DNA of 7,849 bases from CABMGU01 sp035292785 (lineage in GTDB: Archaea; Nanobdellota; Nanobdellia; Woesearchaeales; ARS49), in NCBI GenBank assembly GCA_035292785.1, contig DATDPK010000019.1, forward strand, positions 1-7,849, in the 5' to 3' direction. The stretch's first letter is position 1; every line of letters begins with the position of its first letter. A program made the position numbers and the translations under genes. Below, in pieces: positions 1 through 6,409 of this stretch. The notes beneath the pieces were generated by a model. The model saw only the letters and a program-made list of their open reading frames with translations, was not told the DNA's origin and made no database searches.

Positions 1-1427
1 TGGAACTCTTCCTAAAGAAAAAAGAAATAGTAAGCATACTACTGAAAAAGAAAATTCTGGTAAATAAAGAACTTCTGGAAAAATTAAACCAGCCAGCGGT
101 TGTTGAAGAATGGCACAAATCACTAACTGAAAAAGGAGAAATACCAACACTTTCAAGTTCTGCAAATGAGCCCTCAGTAAAAATCGTATGGGAGTACAAT
201 GAAAAACCAAAAAAAAGAACAGTGCAGGATTTCATAGATTATTTCAATGCGCGCTACAGGGCCATAGAAAAAATGCTGAGGCAAAGACAGGAACTGCAAA
301 ACCTAACTTCAATGTCAAGACTAAAATTCAAAAGAGACAGGGAAGCAACATCGGTAATTGGAATAATCCTTGACAAGCAAACCACAAAAAACGAGAACAT
401 AATACTGACATTGGAAGATACAACAGGCACAATAAAAGTCCTTATAAACAAAACAAAACCAGAAATATACTCAATAGGACAAGACCTGGTGTTTGATGAG
501 ATAATAGGAGTCACTGGAACGCCCGCAGACGGCATTATCTTCGCCAATTCAATAATACACCCGGATGTACCGCATTCAGAATCAAAGAAAACACCGGATG
601 AAGCATATGCGGCAGTTCTATCCTGCATACACGCGGGCTCGGCAAACTTTGAACACGAAAAATTTGCCAACTTCATCAAATGGACAAACGGGCAATTCGG
701 CGATGAAAAACAAAAAGAAATCGCCTCAAAAACAAAATACATCTTTATCTGCGGAGACGTGGTGGACGGAGTAGGAATTTACCCGCAACAAGAAAAAGAA
801 TTAAGCATAACAGACATAAGAGAACAATACAAGGAATGCGCCAGACTTCTAAGCCAACTCTCAAAAGATAAAACACTCATAATCTGCCCTGGAAACCACG
901 ATGCGAGCAGAATCTCAGAACCACAGCCAAAACTATCAAAAGATTATGCAAAAGCACTATGGGAGCTGCCAAATGCCGTTTTAGTGTGCAATCCCTGCGT
1001 TCTCAACATACACTCAACAAAAGACTTTCCAGGAATAAACGTGCTGATGTACCACGGATACAGCTTTGATGACTATGGAGAAATGGTTCCATCAATCAAG
1101 AACAGCGGAAAACACCTCTCCGACAGAGCGCCATTAATAATGAAATTTTTACTGCAAAGAAGACACCTTGCACCACAACACACAAGCACGCTCTACATAC
1201 CTGACGCACACCAGGACCCATTGGTGATAGAACAAATACCAGACCTGTTCGTAGCAGGACACATTCACAAAGCAGGAACAACACAATACCGCGGAATTTC
1301 AATAATAAGCGCAAGCTGCTTCCAAAGAAAAACAGAATTCCAAGAAAGAGTAGGACACGAACCAGATCCAGGTGTTGTGCCGGTTATCAACCTGCAGACG
1401 CGCCAAATAACACTAATGGAGTTTTAG
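1..1427 (+). CDS. polB: DNA polymerase D small subunit DP1 (5' end at window edge)
   Basis: This is the exonuclease and accessory subunit of archaeal family D polymerase, partner of DP2. The frame is open from position 3 with no start codon before GTG 222. That GTG cannot be the true start, because the upstream 73 codons read as a helical N-terminal domain leading into the conserved VQDFIDYF region. The window begins TG-GAA, so an ATG may straddle the left edge, giving about 475 aa, short but usual for compact archaea. An OB fold lies at about 345-570 (LEDTTG). The calcineurin-like phosphoesterase domain follows: GDVVDG at 753-770, PGNHD at 888-902, YHG at 1050-1058, GHIH at 1257-1268 and the C-terminal VGHEPDPGVVPV. 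The first metal motif, normally D-x-H, reads C-I-H at 624-632, so the Asp is absent. It is followed after 1 nt by DP2. The family call is very secure; how much exonuclease activity remains is not known. Confidence 0.96.
   Translation, partial: ELFLKKKEIVSILLKKKILVNKELLEKLNQPAVVEEWHKSLTEKGEIPTLSSSANEPSVKIVWEYNEKPKKRTVQDFIDYFNARYRAIEKMLRQRQELQNLTSMSRLKFKRDREATSVIGIILDKQTTKNENIILTLEDTTGTIKVLINKTKPEIYSIGQDLVFDEIIGVTGTPADGIIFANSIIHPDVPHSESKKTPDEAYAAVLSCIHAGSANFEHEKFANFIKWTNGQFGDEKQKEIASKTKYIFICGDVVDGVGIYPQQEKELSITDIREQYKECARLLSQLSKDKTLIICPGNHDASRISEPQPKLSKDYAKALWELPNAVLVCNPCVLNIHSTKDFPGINVLMYHGYSFDDYGEMVPSIKNSGKHLSDRAPLIMKFLLQRRHLAPQHTSTLYIPDAHQDPLVIEQIPDLFVAGHIHKAGTTQYRGISIISASCFQRKTEFQERVGHEPDPGVVPVINLQTRQITLMEF
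1418..1421 (+). promoter_or_regulatory. Shine-Dalgarno site for DP2
   Basis: GGAG lies inside the last codons of DP1, with seven bases to the DP2 ATG at 1429. It supports this start and translation from the DP1 message. Confidence 0.65.
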
Positions 1428-1428
1428 A

Positions 1429-4400
1429 ATGACAAGCGAAACTATCAGCAAATACTTTGAAAACCTGAAAAGCAGCATGCTAAAATCACACCAATTAGCA
1501 GCACTGGCAAAAGCAAAAGGCTACGACCCCGACACAAAAGTAGAAGTCTCGATCGCAGAAAACATGGCACAAAGAGTCGTAGGATTGGTATCTGTACTAG
1601 TGCCGAACATTGTGAACAGCGGAGTCGTGGAAAGAATAATAGAGTTAGAAAAACAATACGGCTCACTGGACTGGCGCGTAGCATTAAAAATAGCAGAAGA
1701 AATAGCACAGGAAAAATTCTGCAAGTTCAAGGACAAAAAAGAAGCGCTCGAAATAGGAATAAGAACAGGTTTTGCATATGTGACAGTGGGTGTTGTGAGC
1801 TCACCCCTCGACGGAATTGTGAACATAGACATAAAAAAACGCATGGACGGCAAAGACTACGTCTGCATAAATTTCGCAGGGCCAATCAGAAACGCAGGAG
1901 GAACAGCGGCAGGAGTCAGCGTCATCATAACAGATTACGTGCGCAAAATAATGGGCTATGACGCATACGACGCCCAACCCGATGAAATAAAAAGAGCAGC
2001 AACAGAACTTCAAGACTATCACGAAAGAGTCACCAACCTGCAATACTTCCCAAGCGAAGCAGAACTCGAATTCCTCATGAAAAACCTGCCTGTAGAAATA
2101 AGCGGAGACCCAAGCGAAAAAATAGAAGTCAGCAATTACAAAGACCTGCCACGAACACCAACAAACAAAATAAGAAGCGGATACTGCCTCGTCCTAAGCA
2201 GCTGCATACCACTAAAAGCACCAAAACTCTGGAAACAGCTCGGCATATGGGGAAAAGAATTCAACCTTGAAAACTGGAACTTTCTCGAGCAATTTCTCGA
2301 GATACAAAAAAAGTCAAAGGCGAAAAAAACAGTTGCGAAGAGCAGCGCAAAAATCAGCCCGGATTATACTTACATCGCGGACCTGGTTGCAGGCAGACCA
2401 GTGCTCGGAGCACCGCTCAGGCCAGGAGGATTCAGACTCCGATATGGAAGAAACAGAACCAGCGGCTTTTCAGCACAAAGCATGCACCCAGCAACAATGT
2501 ACATACTAAACCAATATATCGCAACAGGAACACAACTAAAAACAGAAAGGCCGGGCAAAGCAGCAAGCATGACGAGCTGCGACTCACTTGAAGGACCAAC
2601 AGTCAAACTGAAAAACGGAAGTGTAATACTGCTTAACACGCTTGATGAAGCGAAGAAATATCAGCCAGAAATACAAGAAATCCTGTTCTTAGGAGACATA
2701 CTGATAGCGTATGGAGATTTCTACAACAGAGCGCAGCCGCTTGTGCCAGCAGGATATTGTCCAGAATGGTGGGCACAAGAAGCAAACAAAATGCTGGCAG
2801 AGAAAAACGCGGATTATGCAACGCTGTCTGAAAAAACAGGAATTCCAACAGAGCTCTTACAAGCATATTTAACAAAACCTCTTGCGAACACGCCAAATGC
2901 AGCACAAGCACTCCTCATCAGCGCAGCAATCAATGTTCCACTACATCCAGCATACACCGCGCATTGGAACCTGCTGAGCCAAGAACAATTCATTCAACTG
3001 CTTACCTGGCTTGACACGGCAAAAATACACACAAACGAACACGGCATACAAAAAATCGTCCTGGAAAAAGATGATGCAAAAAGAACACTTGAGCTAATAG
3101 GGCTGCCGCACTTATTCATAAACAATGAATATGTTGTAATTGAAAAAGAACAAGCACTGATACTTGCAGCCATATTCTCATTAACAGAAGCAAAACCAAG
3201 CAAATACGCCAGCAACCTTGTGCCGGATAAAACAATACTGCAAATAATTTCAGAATTCTCCCCAATACCACTCAGAGACAAAAGCGGAACATTCATCGGC
3301 ACGCGAATGGGAAGACCTGAAAAGGCAAAACAAAGAGAACTGACAGGCTCTCCGCACGCCCTGTTTCCAATAGGCGACGAAGGGGGAAGGCTCAGAAGCT
3401 TCCAATCAGCCCTTGAAGCAGGCAAAGTAACAGCAGAATTTCCAACCTACCACTGCGAATCCTGCTCGGCAGAAACAATATTCCCTGCCTGCGAAGTATG
3501 CGGCAAGACAACAAAGCAAAAATGGAAATGCGCAAAATGCGGGCTGCAAGAAACGAAAACCTGCGCGCAGCACGAAGAAAATATGGCGTACACAAAACGC
3601 ACAATTCCAATAAAACACTATTTTGACAGCGTACTCAAACAATTAGGGATATCGCAATACCCTGACTTAATCAAAGGCGTAAGAGGAACAAGCAACAAGA
3701 ACCACGTGCCAGAACACCTTGCAAAAGGAATCCTGCGCGCAAAATACGACATACACGTCTACAAAGACGGAACAACAAGATATGACATGACACAACTGCC
3801 AATAACACACTTCAAGCCAGTTGAAATCGGAACAAGCATTGAACGATTAAAAGAGCTCGGATACACAACCGATGCATTTGAAAAAGAACTAACAAGCGAA
3901 GACCAAATACTTGAATTAAAGCCACAAGACATAATACTTCCAAGCTGCGATGAAAGCCAGGATGCAGGCGCAGACAAAGTCCTGATAAACATAGCAAAAT
4001 ACATCGACGACCTACTGGTTCACTTCTACAAGCTGCCCTCATTCTACAACATCAAGACAACAAAAGAACTTGTCGGGCACCTAACGGTAATGTTAGCCCC
4101 GCACACAAGCGCAGGAATCGTAAGCAGAATAATAGGGTTCAGCAAAACACAAGGCCTTTTTGCACACCCGCTACTCCACGCAGCAACAAGACGAGACTGC
4201 GACGGAGACGAGGCGTGCGTAATATTACTGATGGACGCATTCCTGAACTTCAGCAAAGAATACCTGCCAGGAAACAGAGGCTCAACAATGGACACCCCGC
4301 TTGTCCTAACAAGCATACTGACTCCGAGCGAAGTAGACGATATGGTCTTTGACCTTGACATAGCCTGGCAATACCCGCTTGAACTATACGAAGCAGCACT

Positions 4401-4947
4401 ACAATACAAACAACCCTGGGAGATAAAAATCAAACAAATAAAAAACGTCCTGGGCAAGCCAGAGCAATACGAAAAAATGGGATTCACCCACGACACGACA
4501 AACATCAATCATACAGTACGCTGCAGCGCCTACAAAACACTCCCATCAATGGAGGAAAAACTAAGAGGCCAGATGGACATAGCCGAAAAACTAAGAAGCG
4601 TAGAGGCAACAGAAGTAGCAACACTCGTAATAGAAAAACACTTCCTGAAAGACACAAAAGGAACACTAAGAAAATTCAGCACACAAGAATTCAGATGCGT
4701 TGCCTGCAATGAAAAATTCAGAAGACCGCCACTCGCAGGCAAATGCAGCGAGTGCAACGGAAAAATAATCTTCACAATATCAGAAGGCTCAATCGTCAAA
4801 TATCTTGAGCCAACAATCTCGCTGGCAAAAAAATACAATGTATCAGCCTATCTTCAGCAAACAATAGAACTTCTAAAGCACAGAATAGAAGGAGTATTCG
4901 GCAAAGACCCGGAAAAACAAACAGGATTAGGAGCGTGGTTTGGATGA
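1429..4947 (+). CDS. polC: DNA polymerase D large catalytic subunit DP2
   Basis: This is the polymerising subunit of PolD, which extends primers during archaeal replication. The 1172 aa are within the family's usual size. The conserved N-terminal block contains AGPIRNAGGTAAG near residue 150. The first double-psi barrel contains GGFRLRYGRNRTSG (333-346). A zinc-binding region has C676/C679, C688/C691, C701/C704 and C712/H715, enough for two sites. The second barrel carries the catalytic motif DCDGDE with D925 and D927, the expected metal-binding aspartates; the next residues are A-C where many relatives have a further acidic residue. A C-terminal C4 zinc site is C1090, C1093, C1106 and C1109. 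The last residues, QTGLGAWFG from Q1164, fit a PCNA-interacting PIP box. The active-site region is continuous, so there is no intein, which some archaeal DP2 genes have there. It starts 1 nt after DP1 with GGAG seven bases upstream, and its stop overlaps the Nudix ATG. Confidence 0.98.
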   Translation: MTSETISKYFENLKSSMLKSHQLAALAKAKGYDPDTKVEVSIAENMAQRVVGLVSVLVPNIVNSGVVERIIELEKQYGSLDWRVALKIAEEIAQEKFCKFKDKKEALEIGIRTGFAYVTVGVVSSPLDGIVNIDIKKRMDGKDYVCINFAGPIRNAGGTAAGVSVIITDYVRKIMGYDAYDAQPDEIKRAATELQDYHERVTNLQYFPSEAELEFLMKNLPVEISGDPSEKIEVSNYKDLPRTPTNKIRSGYCLVLSSCIPLKAPKLWKQLGIWGKEFNLENWNFLEQFLEIQKKSKAKKTVAKSSAKISPDYTYIADLVAGRPVLGAPLRPGGFRLRYGRNRTSGFSAQSMHPATMYILNQYIATGTQLKTERPGKAASMTSCDSLEGPTVKLKNGSVILLNTLDEAKKYQPEIQEILFLGDILIAYGDFYNRAQPLVPAGYCPEWWAQEANKMLAEKNADYATLSEKTGIPTELLQAYLTKPLANTPNAAQALLISAAINVPLHPAYTAHWNLLSQEQFIQLLTWLDTAKIHTNEHGIQKIVLEKDDAKRTLELIGLPHLFINNEYVVIEKEQALILAAIFSLTEAKPSKYASNLVPDKTILQIISEFSPIPLRDKSGTFIGTRMGRPEKAKQRELTGSPHALFPIGDEGGRLRSFQSALEAGKVTAEFPTYHCESCSAETIFPACEVCGKTTKQKWKCAKCGLQETKTCAQHEENMAYTKRTIPIKHYFDSVLKQLGISQYPDLIKGVRGTSNKNHVPEHLAKGILRAKYDIHVYKDGTTRYDMTQLPITHFKPVEIGTSIERLKELGYTTDAFEKELTSEDQILELKPQDIILPSCDESQDAGADKVLINIAKYIDDLLVHFYKLPSFYNIKTTKELVGHLTVMLAPHTSAGIVSRIIGFSKTQGLFAHPLLHAATRRDCDGDEACVILLMDAFLNFSKEYLPGNRGSTMDTPLVLTSILTPSEVDDMVFDLDIAWQYPLELYEAALQYKQPWEIKIKQIKNVLGKPEQYEKMGFTHDTTNINHTVRCSAYKTLPSMEEKLRGQMDIAEKLRSVEATEVATLVIEKHFLKDTKGTLRKFSTQEFRCVACNEKFRRPPLAGKCSECNGKIIFTISEGSIVKYLEPTISLAKKYNVSAYLQQTIELLKHRIEGVFGKDPEKQTGLGAWFG
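4929..4933 (+). promoter_or_regulatory. Shine-Dalgarno site that fixes the Nudix start
   Basis: AGGAG lies in the final codons of DP2. It is ten bases from ATG 4944 but only one base from the alternative in-frame GTG at 4935, which is too close for ribosome binding. It therefore favours ATG 4944, whose ATGA overlaps the DP2 stop. Confidence 0.6.
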
Positions 4948-5336
4948 GACCTGGAGTTGGAGTTGGCGTCATGATTAAAAGAGAAGGAAAAGTGCTTTTG
5001 CAGCTGCGCAAGGGTGCGCATGGAGAAGGGACGTGGTGCTTTCCCGGCGGGCACATGGAATATGGCGAAACACCTGAACAAACCGCTGAACGCGAAGCAA
5101 AGGAAGAAGCAAATGTCGAGATTAAAAACGCCAAAGTGGTTGGAGTCACAAACGACATCATGCATTCTGAAAAAAAACATTATATAACTTTGTTTGTTGA
5201 AGCCGAGTATGCCGGCGGAGAAGCCAGGATAAACGATTCATCAGTTTCAGAAATAAAATGGTTTTCACCCAATGAATTACCGCAACCATTATTCCTGCCG
5301 GTGAAAAACTTCTTTGAAAACAGGAGGCTGTTATGA
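4944..5336 (+). CDS. Nudix hydrolase, NUDT15/MutT-like
   Basis: This is a predicted Mg-dependent nucleoside-diphosphate-X pyrophosphatase, probably removing damaged or unwanted NTPs in the cytoplasm. With the ATG chosen it is 130 aa, a usual single-domain Nudix length. The N-terminal RPGVGVGVMI strand is followed by KVLLQLRKG, then HGEGTWCFPGGHMEYGE (residues 26-42), a pattern typical of NUDT15-like family members. The Nudix box spans G36-V58 with the catalytic R50, E51, E54 and E55 intact; the late consensus Gly is Asn57. The start overlaps the DP2 stop as ATGA, and the stop overlaps the next start in the same way, so it sits between DP2 and a second NTP pyrophosphatase in one operon. In sampled lines its base composition is G-rich on the coding strand, unlike the A/C-rich DP1 and DP2, which may mean later arrival. 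The exact substrate cannot be read from sequence; an ADP-ribose or other Nudix substrate remains possible. Confidence 0.93.
   Translation: MRPGVGVGVMIKREGKVLLQLRKGAHGEGTWCFPGGHMEYGETPEQTAEREAKEEANVEIKNAKVVGVTNDIMHSEKKHYITLFVEAEYAGGEARINDSSVSEIKWFSPNELPQPLFLPVKNFFENRRLL
5322..5327 (+). promoter_or_regulatory. Shine-Dalgarno site for the MazG-like gene
   Basis: A full AGGAGG lies in the last Nudix codons, five bases before ATG 5333. It is the strongest ribosome binding site in the window and supports coupled translation across the ATGA overlap. Confidence 0.75.
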
Positions 5337-5617
5337 AACTAATACGCGACAAAATACCGGAAATAATGAAGGCAAAAGGTGAAAATCCCAAAACGCACAC
5401 GGCCAATGAAGAAGAGTTCAAACATTTGCTGACAATGAAATTGATAGAAGAAGCACACGAATACAAACTAAAACCCTCTGCAGAAGAATTAGGAGACATT
5501 CTTGAAGTTATTCACGCCATTTCAGAACAATACGGCGGTTTTGACAAAGTCAATGAATTGCGCAAAAAGAAAACCGCGGAACGCGGAAATTTTTCCAAAC
5601 ACACAGTGCTTGACTAA
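5333..5617 (+). CDS. MazG-like all-alpha NTP pyrophosphatase (COG4997-type)
   Basis: This is a predicted house-cleaning pyrophosphatase that would hydrolyse non-canonical NTPs to NMP and PPi with Mg2+. The 94-aa product is close to the usual size of the small single-domain group. It opens with KLIRDKIPEIMKAKG, the signature N-terminus of this group. It then shows the metal-binding helix pair: EExxE at E39, E40 and E43, and ExxD at E52 and D55, in LGDILEVIHAI. The C-terminal RKKKTAERGNF matches the family's basic ERGGF-like tail. It is the last gene of the PolD unit, with ATG overlapping the Nudix stop behind a strong AGGAGG. Its own stop overlaps the convergent DUF424 stop by four bases. A relation to phosphoribosyl-ATP pyrophosphatase (HisE) is evident at fold level, but no histidine genes are nearby, so a nucleotide-pool role is the better reading. 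The preferred nucleotide is unknown. Confidence 0.87.
   Translation: MKLIRDKIPEIMKAKGENPKTHTANEEEFKHLLTMKLIEEAHEYKLKPSAEELGDILEVIHAISEQYGGFDKVNELRKKKTAERGNFSKHTVLD
5564..5594. terminator. Possible bidirectional terminator at convergent gene ends
   Basis: A perfect five-base-pair hairpin, CCGCG-GAA-CGCGG, occupies 5574-5586 within the end of the MazG-like gene. On the + strand it is followed by AAATTTTT, ending 5594. On the - strand it is followed by TTTTCTTTTT (5573-5564), about 41-50 bases past the DUF424 stop. Archaeal polymerases terminate mainly at T-tracts, so the - strand tract is a credible end for the aIF2-beta/DUF424 transcript. For the + strand the T-tract falls about 21 bases before the stop codon, so termination there would truncate the MazG message; + strand use is therefore doubtful. 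Confidence 0.4.
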
Positions 5618-5916
5618 TCGTGTACGAGCAAAGCCTGCGCATAAGGAACTCCGCCTATTGTGATGACATTCTCTTTCTGAATAACACCCTCTTTCAAGCC
5701 AAGCTCAACTGCCTCTGTCCCAACCAAATTAACAGAATCAGCATTCCTTATCAAATCACCGGCCTCTTCCAAAGCAACAGTTTTCCCCTTATAAAAATCA
5801 CTGCGCAAGTCAAGCTGCCTGCCATTCTCCTCGATTAATTTACCAATAAGATTTTCATCTACAGCAGCAACAATCGTCCTGTCTTCCTTATGATGCACTT
5901 TAACAACTAACGTCAT
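5614..5916 (-). CDS. DUF424 family protein
   Basis: This small cytosolic archaeal protein has no firmly established function. Its 100 aa are the family's usual size. Recognisable parts are an N-terminal strand with VVAAVDE-like sequence (residues 15-21), the helix with NLVG (63-66) and the most conserved stretch IGGVPYAQ (87-94) near the C-terminus. The start overlaps the aIF2-beta stop as ATGA. There is no strong Shine-Dalgarno sequence before it, so translation is probably coupled to the upstream gene. The link with aIF2-beta suggests a translation-related role, which is inference from context only. Its stop codon overlaps the convergent MazG-like stop by four bases. Confidence 0.9.
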   Translation of the reverse strand: MTLVVKVHHKEDRTIVAAVDENLIGKLIEENGRQLDLRSDFYKGKTVALEEAGDLIRNADSVNLVGTEAVELGLKEGVIQKENVITIGGVPYAQALLVHD

Positions 5917-6323
5917 ATTTTCGATTTCACAGGGTGTTTACTTCCGCAAGCAGAACATTTCAAAGAACTAAAATTACCTTCCTTCTTAATTTCAGTATCA
6001 GGCTTGCCGCAATCAGGGCACAAAACAAACTCGTGAGCATACTGCTTAATCTTGTCATTAATACGCGAAGCGGGAATCTTGGAGCCAAGCACAAGCAAGC
6101 CAGACCTTAAAATCTCACCAGGCGTAGCAAGCTCCTTTAGCACATACTTCAACAAATGGTCAATAGGCCTTCTCAAAGTGCCTGCTATCTGCGAAAAATT
6201 AGTGACAACAGTCTTGTTTCCCTCAAGATGCCCGCGAACTTTTGGAATTTCAAAACGCTCCTTTTCAAAAACACTTTCAGGAAGGCGCTCACGAGCCCTT
6301 TTCAACAGCTGTTCATATTCCAT
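5913..6323 (-). CDS. eif2b: Translation initiation factor aIF2 subunit beta
   Basis: This is a subunit of the heterotrimeric aIF2 complex that carries initiator Met-tRNA to the small ribosomal subunit. From ATG 6323 the product is 136 aa, the normal archaeal size. It begins MEYEQLLKRA, matching the usual family N-terminus. Characteristic segments are RFEIPKVRGHLEGNKT, the central HLLKYVLKELATPG and a C-terminal zinc ribbon with C102/C105 (CPDC) and C123/C126 (CSAC). An upstream in-frame GTG at 6341 would add six residues (MSFTVD). It is rejected because it lies only six bases from the TATA box at 6354-6347, so it would fall upstream of the predicted transcript start, whereas ATG 6323 is 24 bases away. 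It is the first gene of a two-gene unit with DUF424 and is divergent from the SpoIIM-like gene. Confidence 0.95.
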   Translation of the reverse strand: MEYEQLLKRARERLPESVFEKERFEIPKVRGHLEGNKTVVTNFSQIAGTLRRPIDHLLKYVLKELATPGEILRSGLLVLGSKIPASRINDKIKQYAHEFVLCPDCGKPDTEIKKEGNFSSLKCSACGSKHPVKSKI

Positions 6324-6346
6324 ATCGACGGTAAAACTCACGGCCT

Positions 6347-6354
6347 TTTATAAA
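6347..6354 (-). promoter_or_regulatory. TATA box for aIF2-beta/DUF424
   Basis: TTTATAAA, within ATTTATAAAA read on the - strand, ends 24 bases before ATG 6323. That is the archaeal TATA-to-start distance, so the transcript would begin at or within a few bases of the ATG (leaderless). An A-rich CCAAAAC lies just upstream in the BRE position. Confidence 0.65.
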
Positions 6355-6374
6355 TGTTTTGGCAACACAAAAAG

Positions 6375-6382
6375 TATATAAA
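6375..6382 (+). promoter_or_regulatory. TATA box for the SpoIIM-like gene
   Basis: TATATAAA preceded by the BRE-like ACAAAAAG ends 28 bases before ATG 6410, placing the transcript start close to that ATG. There is no Shine-Dalgarno sequence before the ATG, which fits a leaderless or nearly leaderless message. The reverse strand also reads TTTATATA here, so a second start for aIF2-beta with a leader of about 29 bases is possible. Confidence 0.6.
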
Positions 6383-6409
6383 GACCCCAATTCGTTAAAC
6401 ACCAAAAAG

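Noticed and set aside
222..224. GTG as the DP1 start codon
   Set aside because: The frame is open upstream to the window edge and encodes a plausible N-terminal domain running into conserved sequence; a start here would cut into the conserved helix before the OB fold.
2281..2301. Short repeat TTTCTCGAG twice
   Set aside because: It encodes FLEQFLE within DP2 and is explained by the protein; no further copies or array.
4189..4218. Intein in the DP2 active site
   Set aside because: Some archaeal DP2 genes have an intein here, but the sequence reads straight through HAATRRDCDGDEAC with no insertion.
4044..4508. Long minus-strand open frames opposite DP1 and DP2 (for example 4044-4508 and 2994-3425)
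   Set aside because: They show Ser/Leu/Phe/Cys-rich composition with no recognisable family and lie wholly opposite conserved codons. The A/C-rich sense strand makes antisense stops rare, which explains them.
4935..4943. GTG 4935 as the Nudix start
   Set aside because: It is only one base from the AGGAG site and would add three residues before the conserved MRPGVGVG start; ATG 4944 has good spacing and the ATGA overlap.
5620..5838. Plus-strand frame opposite DUF424
   Set aside because: It is antisense to a recognised conserved protein, has no ribosome site and no family resemblance.
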